A DNA stretch of 6,922 nucleotides from Clostridia bacterium (GTDB taxonomy: Bacteria > Bacillota > Clostridia > Lachnospirales > WQUN01), in assembly GCA_025997155.1 (NCBI GenBank), contig BNUF01000127.1, positions 1 through 6,922 of the forward strand. Direction: 5' to 3'. How positions within the stretch are numbered: position 1 is the stretch's first letter; the number at the start of each line of letters is the position of its first letter. Shown here in pieces: positions 1 through 6,922 of this stretch. Made by a program: the position numbers and the translations under genes. Under the pieces are notes generated by a model. It was not told the DNA's origin, ran no database searches, and saw only the letters and a program-made list of their open reading frames with translations.

Positions 1-4
1 TATA

Positions 5-10
5 GAGGAG
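5..10 (+). promoter_or_regulatory. Ribosome binding site of the Uma2-family gene
   Basis: GAGGAG lies 8 nt before the ATG at 19, a normal spacing, but only 2 nt before the ATG at 13, and it overlaps the GTG at 10. It therefore favours translation from 19. The window edge is too close to see a promoter. Confidence 0.6.
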
Positions 11-18
11 TGATGAAA

Positions 19-585
19 ATGGAGAATTTTGCTTATGAGTACAGGGACGAACGCCCTTACGAGGTTCTTAACGGCGTGATATACAGTATGGCGACACCGA
101 CGACTTCCCATAACAGAATTTCGTTTAACATTGCGCGTAAATTCGGGAATTTTCTTGAGGGTAAAATATGCGAGGTGTATCACGAAGGTACAAGCGTTTT
201 CTTTCCTGACGACGAACAGGTGATTCCCGACGTTTTGGTTGTGTGCAACAAAGGTATCATTGAGGAAAACGGCATACACGGCGCGCCCGATTTGGTTGTG
301 GAAGTTCTTTCGCCAAGCACGGCGAAGCGTGACAAAGGGTATAAGAAAAATCTATACGAAAAACACGGCGTAAAGGAATACTGGATTGTGAACCCGATTG
401 ACCTTTCCGTGGAGGTGTATTTACTTCACGTGGGCAAACTGGAGCTTGACAATATTTACAGGATATACCCCGAAAAGGAACTTAAATATATGGACGAAAA
501 GGAACGCGCCGAAATAATAACCGAGTTCACGACCTCCCTGTACGGGGACGACCTAATCATAAAAGTAAGCGACATTTTTTCATAA
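19..585 (+). CDS. Uma2 family (DUF820) putative restriction endonuclease-like protein
   Basis: This is a 188-residue protein of the Uma2/DUF820 family, which has the PD-(D/E)XK nuclease fold; substrate and biological role are mostly unknown. Numbered from the ATG at 19, the family landmarks appear in order: the N-terminal YEVLNG element (14-19), a His in TSHNR (about 31), IPD with a candidate acidic metal ligand (D71), PDLVVEVLSPST with a second acidic ligand (E95), a Lys-rich stretch with K109 and K110 followed by LYEKHGVKEYW (112-122), and the strand-forming IVNP. The C-terminal DIFS ending is also typical. All expected elements are present, so it looks intact. In-frame starts at 10 (GTG) and 13 (ATG) exist, but the Shine-Dalgarno spacing favours 19. 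No in-frame stop is seen between the gene and the window edge, so a longer start outside cannot be excluded. It lies 13 bp before nfnA and probably shares its transcript. A functional link to NfnAB is not evident. Confidence 0.88.
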   Translation: MENFAYEYRDERPYEVLNGVIYSMATPTTSHNRISFNIARKFGNFLEGKICEVYHEGTSVFFPDDEQVIPDVLVVCNKGIIEENGIHGAPDLVVEVLSPSTAKRDKGYKKNLYEKHGVKEYWIVNPIDLSVEVYLLHVGKLELDNIYRIYPEKELKYMDEKERAEIITEFTTSLYGDDLIIKVSDIFS

Positions 586-591
586 GAGGAG
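585..591 (+). promoter_or_regulatory. Ribosome binding site of nfnA
   Basis: AGAGGAG sits 7 nt before the ATG at 599 and overlaps the last base of the upstream stop codon. The anti-Shine-Dalgarno sequence of this organism is visible in the 16S 3' end (CCTCCTTTC, minus strand near 6617-6624). Confidence 0.75.
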
Positions 592-598
592 CGGATAT

Positions 599-1432
599 AT
601 GTACAAAATACTTAAACGGCGGGCGTTAAACGACGCGGTGATTTTAATCGAGGTAGACGCGCCGCACATAGCGAAAAAGGCTAGGGCGGGGCAATTTATA
701 ATTTTTCGCGTGGACGCGTTTGGCGAACGCGTGCCGCTTACGATTGCGGATTCAGATATTTCACGCGGCTCGATTACCCTTATTTTTCAGATTGTCGGCA
801 ACAGTACGCGCCTTCTTTCGCAAATCCCTGAGGGCGGGTTTATACAGGACGTTGTAGGACCTCTCGGCGTTCCGACAGAAACGGAAGGGGCGGCACGGGT
901 TTGCATAGTCGGCGGAGGCGTCGGCTGCGCCATAGCTTACCCGCAGGCGAAATCCCTCCACAATGCGGGAATCCCCGCGGACGTGATTGCTGGTTTTAGA
1001 AGTAAGGATATCGTTATACTTGAGGAAGAAATGTCAAAAATTTCCCGCAACCTGTACATTACCACCGACGACGGGTCTTACGGCGAAAAAGGTTTTGTCA
1101 CAAATAAACTCAAGTCCCTGTTAGACGGCGGCGCGGGGTACGACCTTGTTATAGCTATTGGCCCCGTGATTATGATGAAAATGATAAGCGAACTTACGCG
1201 TGAGTACAACGTTAAAACCGTCGTAAGTCTAAACCCGATAATGATTGACGGGACGGGAATGTGCGGGTGCTGCCGCGTGAGCGTGGGCGGCGTGACAAAA
1301 TTCGCGTGTGTGGACGGGCCTGATTTTGACGCGCATCAAGTGGATTTTGACGAACTGAACAAACGCAACCAAACTTACAGAAGTTTAGAGCCGCATATTT
1401 GCCGAATTACAGGGGAGGTTAGAAATGCCTAA
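599..1432 (+). CDS. nfnA: NADH-dependent reduced ferredoxin:NADP+ oxidoreductase, small subunit NfnA (FAD/NAD-binding, 2Fe-2S)
   Basis: This is the 277-residue small subunit of the cytoplasmic electron-bifurcating transhydrogenase NfnAB. It carries the NAD(H) site, one FAD and a [2Fe-2S] cluster. It belongs to the ferredoxin reductase superfamily near PyrK, the dihydroorotate dehydrogenase electron-transfer subunit, and is often annotated as sulfide/dihydroorotate dehydrogenase-like. An N-terminal FAD-binding barrel contains RVPLTIAD (44-51). The nucleotide-binding domain starts with VGGGVGCA (104-111). The C-terminal cluster motif has D217, C222, C225 and C237. The D-x4-C-x2-C-x11-C spacing with Asp in place of the first Cys is what I recall for the Thermotoga maritima NfnA cluster, and it separates this protein from PyrK, which uses four Cys. 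C224 lies between ligands and is probably not one. The partner nfnB overlaps by 8 bp, so the two are likely translationally coupled. The length is normal for the family. Confidence 0.93.
   Translation: MYKILKRRALNDAVILIEVDAPHIAKKARAGQFIIFRVDAFGERVPLTIADSDISRGSITLIFQIVGNSTRLLSQIPEGGFIQDVVGPLGVPTETEGAARVCIVGGGVGCAIAYPQAKSLHNAGIPADVIAGFRSKDIVILEEEMSKISRNLYITTDDGSYGEKGFVTNKLKSLLDGGAGYDLVIAIGPVIMMKMISELTREYNVKTVVSLNPIMIDGTGMCGCCRVSVGGVTKFACVDGPDFDAHQVDFDELNKRNQTYRSLEPHICRITGEVRNA
1411..1418 (+). promoter_or_regulatory. Ribosome binding site of nfnB, inside the nfnA 3' end
   Basis: AGGGGAGG lies within the last codons of nfnA, 6 nt before the ATG at 1425. It supports this start, even though the gene then overlaps nfnA by 8 bp in another frame. 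Confidence 0.8.
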
Positions 1433-2816
1433 TCCAAACTACAATAACGATTTACAAAAATCACCAATGCCCGCCCAAGCTCCCGAAATCCGCAACAAAA
1501 ATTTCGAGGAAGTCGCTCTGGGGTATGACGCGGAGACTGCCGTAAAAGAGGCGAACCGATGTTTGAACTGTAAGAACGCGCCTTGCGTTTCCGGTTGTCC
1601 TGTGAATGTGAAAATCCCGCAATTTATAGACGCGTTGGCGAACGGCGAATTTTTACGCTCCTATGAGATAATCAAGTCCACGAACGCCCTCCCCGCCGTT
1701 TGCGGGCGGGTGTGCCCTCAGGAAAACCAATGCGAGGGACTCTGCGTTCGCGGGAAAAAGGGCGAAAGTGTCGCAATCGGGCGGCTTGAGCGGTTTGCGG
1801 CGGATTACGCGAACGAACAGGACGCGTCCCCTGTAACAAATGATATAGAACAAAAAGATATAAAAGTCGCCGTCATAGGCTCGGGGCCCTCTGGACTCAC
1901 GTGTGCGGGCGACCTTGCGAAACTCGGCTACAAGGTGACGGTTTTCGAGGCGTTTCACACGGCGGGCGGCGTTTTGCAATACGGAATCCCCCAGTTTCGC
2001 TTGCCAAAGGAAATTGTGTCAAAGGAAATCGAGTCGCTTAGGGCACTCGGCGTTACGATACAGTTGAATATGGTAATCGGGAAAGTCTTCACGGTAGACG
2101 AACTTTTTGAGGACGGATACAAGGCGGTGTTTATCGGCACAGGAGCGGGACTCCCCGCGTTTATGAACATAGAGGGCGAGTCCCTTCGCGGCGTGTATTC
2201 CGCAAACGAATTTTTGACACGTGTCAATCTTATGAAAGCGTATGACGATAAATTTGACACGCCCGTTAAGAAAAGCCAAAGAGTCGCCGTCGTCGGCGGC
2301 GGTAACGTCGCTATGGATTCGGCGCGGTGTGCGAAACGCCTTGGCGCGGAAGTCTATATCATATATCGTCGGGGTGAGGCGGAAATGCCCGCCCGCGCCG
2401 AGGAAGTCCACCACGCGAAAGAGGAGGGCATAATTTTCCGCAACCTCACAAACCCGACAAAAATCCTCGGGACTGACGAGGTGACGGGGATTGAGTGTGT
2501 CGAGATGACACTAGGCGACCCCGACGCGTCAGGACGGCGGCGACCCGTTGAAAAAGAAGGCTCGAATTTCGTCATTGACGTTGATTGCGTCATAATGGCA
2601 ATCGGCACAACGCCAAACCCGCTGATAAAATCCACCGCGACAGGCGTTACGTTCAACAAACGCGGCTGCATAATAGCCGACGAAAACGCGAAAACCACCG
2701 CCGACGGAATCTACGCGGGCGGCGACGCGGTTTCAGGCGCGGCGACCGTAATCAACGCAATGGGTGCGGGCAAAATTGCCGCCAACTCTATCCACGAATA
2801 TTTGCAAAACATGTAA
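1425..2816 (+). CDS. nfnB: NADH-dependent reduced ferredoxin:NADP+ oxidoreductase, large subunit NfnB (GltD/GltA-like)
   Basis: This is the 463-residue large subunit of NfnAB, often annotated as NADPH-dependent glutamate synthase small chain or GltA. It would hold the bifurcating FAD, the NADP(H) site and two [4Fe-4S] clusters, using NADH plus reduced ferredoxin to make NADPH, or the reverse. The N-terminal cluster domain (about 40-130) has Cys at 46, 49, 54, 58, 93, 97, 103 and 107. By comparison with dihydropyrimidine dehydrogenase, one cluster uses C46, C49, C54 and C107, and the other C58, C97, C103 plus E122 in IGRLERF. The FAD-binding motif is VIGSGPSG (150-157), followed by GGVLQYGIPQFRLPK (181-195). 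A second Rossmann fold starts at VVGGGNVAMD (289-298), with YRRGEAEMPAR (314-324) for NADP phosphate recognition. The C-terminal FAD-contact motif is YAGGDAVSGAATV (430-442). Its neighbour nfnA shows it is not a glutamate synthase subunit. A terminator follows 2 bp after the stop codon. Confidence 0.93.
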   Translation: MPNPNYNNDLQKSPMPAQAPEIRNKNFEEVALGYDAETAVKEANRCLNCKNAPCVSGCPVNVKIPQFIDALANGEFLRSYEIIKSTNALPAVCGRVCPQENQCEGLCVRGKKGESVAIGRLERFAADYANEQDASPVTNDIEQKDIKVAVIGSGPSGLTCAGDLAKLGYKVTVFEAFHTAGGVLQYGIPQFRLPKEIVSKEIESLRALGVTIQLNMVIGKVFTVDELFEDGYKAVFIGTGAGLPAFMNIEGESLRGVYSANEFLTRVNLMKAYDDKFDTPVKKSQRVAVVGGGNVAMDSARCAKRLGAEVYIIYRRGEAEMPARAEEVHHAKEEGIIFRNLTNPTKILGTDEVTGIECVEMTLGDPDASGRRRPVEKEGSNFVIDVDCVIMAIGTTPNPLIKSTATGVTFNKRGCIIADENAKTTADGIYAGGDAVSGAATVINAMGAGKIAANSIHEYLQNM

Positions 2817-2818
2817 CG

Positions 2819-2848
2819 AAAAAAGCCGCTGTATACAGCGGCTTTTTT
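2819..2848. terminator. Bidirectional intrinsic terminator between convergent nfn and rRNA operons
   Basis: A perfect 18-nt palindrome at 2825-2842 (stem GCCGCTG, loop TATA) is preceded by six A and followed by six T. On + it ends nfnB transcription, as its A-run begins 2 bp after the stop codon. On - it ends the rRNA/tRNA transcript 11 bp after tRNA-fMet. The symmetric A and T runs give either strand a U-tract and extend the stem. Confidence 0.95.
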
Positions 2849-2859
2849 ATTGTATTAAA

Positions 2860-2933
<74 letters not shown>

Positions 2934-2962
2934 ATGTTAAGACTATTAAATTTTGGTGAAAC
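2934..2962 (-). other. tRNA-Tyr to tRNA-fMet spacer
   Basis: This is a 29-nt AT-rich spacer without hairpin, promoter or coding sequence. It is presumably removed by RNase P on the fMet side and by 3' exonuclease or RNase Z on the Tyr side. Confidence 0.6.
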
Positions 2963-3044
2963 TGGTGGGGGAAGGATTCGAACCTTCGAAATCGTAGATG
3001 GCAGATTTACAGTCTGCTCCCTTTGGCCGCTCGGGAACCCCACC
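2963..3044 (-). tRNA. tRNA-Tyr (anticodon GTA)
   Basis: This is an 82-nt class II tRNA. The acceptor is GGTGGGG paired with CCCCACC, with A73. The anticodon GTA (complement of 3008-3010) lies in the loop CTGTAAA closed by GCAGA/TCTGC. A long variable arm has a 3-bp ATC/GAT stem, and the T arm is GAAGG-TTCGAAT-CCTTC. No CCA is encoded. It lies between tRNA-Thr and tRNA-fMet in the 3' tail of the rRNA operon. Confidence 0.95.
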
Positions 3045-3061
3045 TCAACAACAAACTGACA

Positions 3062-3134
3062 AGCCGACGATCGGACTTGAACCGATAACCTGCTGATTAC
3101 AAGTCAGCTGCTCTGCCAATTGAGCCACGTCGGC
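3062..3134 (-). tRNA. tRNA-Thr (anticodon TGT)
   Basis: This is a 73-nt cloverleaf with a perfect seven-pair acceptor (GCCGACG/CGTCGGC). The anticodon TGT (complement of 3099-3101) lies in CTTGTAA closed by GCTGA/TCAGC, and the T arm is ATCGG-TTCAAGT-CCGAT. The discriminator is T73 and no CCA follows. It is the first tRNA after 23S, and a 17-nt spacer separates it from tRNA-Tyr. Confidence 0.95.
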
Positions 3135-3155
3135 AAAACTGCCAAGGGAAATCTT

Positions 3156-3183
3156 GTACCCTCAAAAGTGAATAAGAAAACGA
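3156..3183 (-). repeat. 23S precursor processing stem, 3' arm
   Basis: This is the inverted copy of 6143-6170. On +, 20 nt (3164-3183) are exactly complementary to the other arm and 26 of 28 positions match over the whole arm. In the transcript the two arms would pair and loop out 23S, forming the long stem normally cut by RNase III-type enzymes in pre-23S maturation. Confidence 0.88.
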
Positions 3184-3200
3184 TTGGTTAAGCGGGGAGT

Positions 3201-6092
<2,892 letters not shown>

Positions 6093-6142
6093 TTTTTGCG
6101 CGTATCTAAATACGCGCTGTATTTCCCGCGTTAATTTTGATG

Positions 6143-6170
6143 TCGTTTTCTTATTCACTTTTCAAGGTAC
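6143..6170 (-). repeat. 23S precursor processing stem, 5' arm, with boxA-like leader
   Basis: On the transcribed strand this reads GTACCTTGAAAAGTGAATAA followed by GAAAACGA, about 50 nt before 23S. It is complementary to the 23S trailer at 3156-3183. The CTTGAAAA-type core resembles the conserved pre-23S leader element of Firmicutes spacers, which overlaps boxA-type antitermination sequences. The antitermination role is inferred. Confidence 0.85.
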
Positions 6171-6174
6171 AGAA

Positions 6175-6247
6175 TGGAGATGAAGAGGTTCGAACTCTTG
6201 ACCCCCTGCTTGCAAGGCAGGTGCTCTCCCAGCTGAGCTACACCCCC
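6175..6247 (-). tRNA. tRNA-Ala (anticodon TGC)
   Basis: This is a 73-nt cloverleaf. The acceptor GGGGGTG/CATCTCC keeps the G3-U70 wobble, the main alanine identity element. The anticodon TGC (complement of 6212-6214) lies in CTTGCAA closed by CTGCC/GGCAG, and the T arm is AAGAG-TTCGAAC-CTCTT. It has A73 and no encoded CCA. It is one of the two standard spacer tRNAs of bacterial rRNA operons, lying just before the 23S leader stem. Confidence 0.96.
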
Positions 6248-6289
6248 GTACCATAAAAAACGGCACGTTTCCTATCTGTGATAGGTAAG
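6248..6289 (-). other. tRNA-Ile to tRNA-Ala spacer with two small hairpins
   Basis: On the transcribed strand the 42-nt spacer has a hairpin CCTATC-ACA-GATAGG (6271-6285), then a 5-bp AAACG-TGC-CGTTT hairpin (6258-6270) running into six T in total. The second resembles a weak terminator, but the operon clearly continues, so processing or pausing is likelier. Confidence 0.5.
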
Positions 6290-6363
6290 TGGGCTCAAGT
6301 GGACTCGAACCACCGACCTCACGCTTATCAGGCGTGTGCTCTAACCAGCTGAGCTATAAGCCC
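6290..6363 (-). tRNA. tRNA-Ile (anticodon GAT)
   Basis: This is a 74-nt cloverleaf with acceptor GGGCTTA/TGAGCCC. The anticodon GAT (complement of 6327-6329) lies in CTGATAA closed by ACGC/GCGT, and the T arm is GGTGG-TTCGAGT-CCACT. It has A73 and no encoded CCA. It pairs with tRNA-Ala as the usual spacer tRNAs, but here follows 5S. Confidence 0.96.
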
Positions 6364-6399
6364 TTACACGTCCTACGCATCGTAAATGCGTAAATGTAA
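6364..6399 (-). other. 5S to tRNA-Ile spacer with hairpin
   Basis: The 36-nt spacer holds the hairpin ACGCAT-TTACG-ATGCGT (6375-6391) about 9 nt after the 5S end. There is no T-run after it, so it looks like a processing signal or 3' boundary of 5S and not a terminator. Confidence 0.55.
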
Positions 6400-6516
6400 T
6401 CCGGCAACCTTCTATTCTCCCGAGCAGTCTCCCGCTAAGTACCTTCGACCGTATGCGTCTTGACGTTGGTGTTCGGTATGGGAACCTGTGTTTCCCGCAC
6501 ACGCATCGTCACCGGA
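6400..6516 (-). rRNA. rrf: 5S ribosomal RNA, located between 16S and tRNA-Ile
   Basis: This is a 117-nt 5S rRNA. The ends pair over nine positions (TCCGGTGAC with GTTGCCGGA, including G-T wobbles) as helix I. The conserved loop C region TTCCCATACCGAACAC is present, as are GGTACTTAGCGGGAGACTGC and GGGAGAATAG of the other arm. The ends are set by helix I and may be off by one or two bases. The gene lies in the 16S-23S spacer rather than after 23S, and no second 5S is found in the window. All parts of the structure look intact, so this copy is probably functional. Confidence 0.93.
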
Positions 6517-6538
6517 AATGTTTTATACTCACAAAAAA

Positions 6539-6561
6539 CTTGAGCATTCAAAACTAAATAA
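6539..6561 (-). other. 16S trailer element, likely 3' arm of the 16S processing stem
   Basis: The transcribed strand reads TTATTTAGTTTTGAATGCTC then AAG. It matches the 23S trailer (complement of 3153-3175) at 17 of 23 positions, and the TTTAGTTTTGAA core is familiar from Firmicute spacers after 16S. It should pair with a CTTGAAAACTAAATAA-like sequence upstream of 16S, which is beyond the window. Confidence 0.55.
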
Positions 6562-6578
6562 CTACTACTCGCAATTTG

Positions 6579-6597
6579 CCTAGGGGAAATCCCTAAG
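6579..6597 (-). other. Hairpin in the 16S trailer
   Basis: CTTAGGG-ATTTC-CCCTAGG forms a 7-bp stem (with a T-G pair) 18 nt after the 16S 3' end. No T-run follows on the transcribed strand. It is probably part of precursor folding. Confidence 0.45.
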
Positions 6598-6610
6598 CCC
6601 CGTTTTCTTT

Positions 6611-6922
<312 letters not shown>

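Noticed and set aside
599..1432. Dihydroorotate dehydrogenase electron-transfer subunit PyrK as the product
   Set aside because: PyrK uses four Cys for its cluster and sits beside pyrD. Here the first ligand is Asp and the neighbour is nfnB.
761..2698. Several antisense and alternate-frame open reading frames over nfnA and nfnB (63-131 codons)
   Set aside because: They lie wholly inside well-recognised genes and show no known motif. The sense frames carry complete conserved domains, so these are shadows.
1425..2816. Glutamate synthase small subunit (GltD) as the product
   Set aside because: The family resemblance is real, but the adjacent NfnA with its Asp-containing cluster motif and the absence of a large GltB gene point to NfnB.
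6255..6285. Possible intrinsic terminator between tRNA-Ile and tRNA-Ala
   Set aside because: The T-run follows only a 5-bp stem with two G-C pairs, and tRNA-Ala and 23S must be transcribed through it. A processing or pausing role is likelier.

Overview
The window joins two convergent transcription units of what looks like an anaerobic member of the Clostridia (Bacillota). The lineage call is inferred from three things. The 16S 3' end continues into a CCTCCTTTCTAAGGA-type trailer typical of Firmicutes, the 16S 3' domain reads as clostridial, and the protein genes encode an electron-bifurcating transhydrogenase of strict anaerobes. I cannot name a genus.

Left part, + strand (about 19-2816): a compact three-gene run. 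It starts with a Uma2-family (DUF820) putative PD-(D/E)XK nuclease. This is followed 13 bp later by nfnA and then, overlapping by 8 bp, by nfnB. These last two are the small and large subunits of NADH-dependent reduced ferredoxin:NADP+ oxidoreductase (NfnAB). Each gene has a strong GGAGG-like ribosome binding site. NfnAB links the NADH, NADPH and ferredoxin pools. The Uma2 protein has no obvious part in that chemistry.

Boundary (2817-2859): a perfect 18-nt palindrome flanked by A6 and T6 serves as a terminator in both directions, ending the nfn operon on + and the ribosomal RNA operon on -.

Right part, - strand (6922 down to 2860): an rRNA operon that enters from the right edge. In transcription order it holds 16S (3' part only), 5S, tRNA-Ile(GAT), tRNA-Ala(TGC), 23S (complete), tRNA-Thr(TGT), tRNA-Tyr(GTA) and initiator tRNA-fMet(CAT). 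The 5S gene lies in the 16S-23S spacer instead of after 23S, and three tRNAs fill the usual 5S place. None of the five tRNAs has an encoded CCA end. The 23S gene is bracketed by a 28-nt inverted repeat (26 of 28 positions matching), which is the expected precursor processing stem. A related motif lies just past the 16S 3' end.

There is no mobile element, CRISPR array or phage gene, and no stretch above 300 bases lacks a gene. The most unusual points are the 16S-5S-tRNA-tRNA-23S order, the C1-C72 end of the initiator tRNA, and the all-CCA-less tRNA set. I see no evidence of a wholly new biological system.
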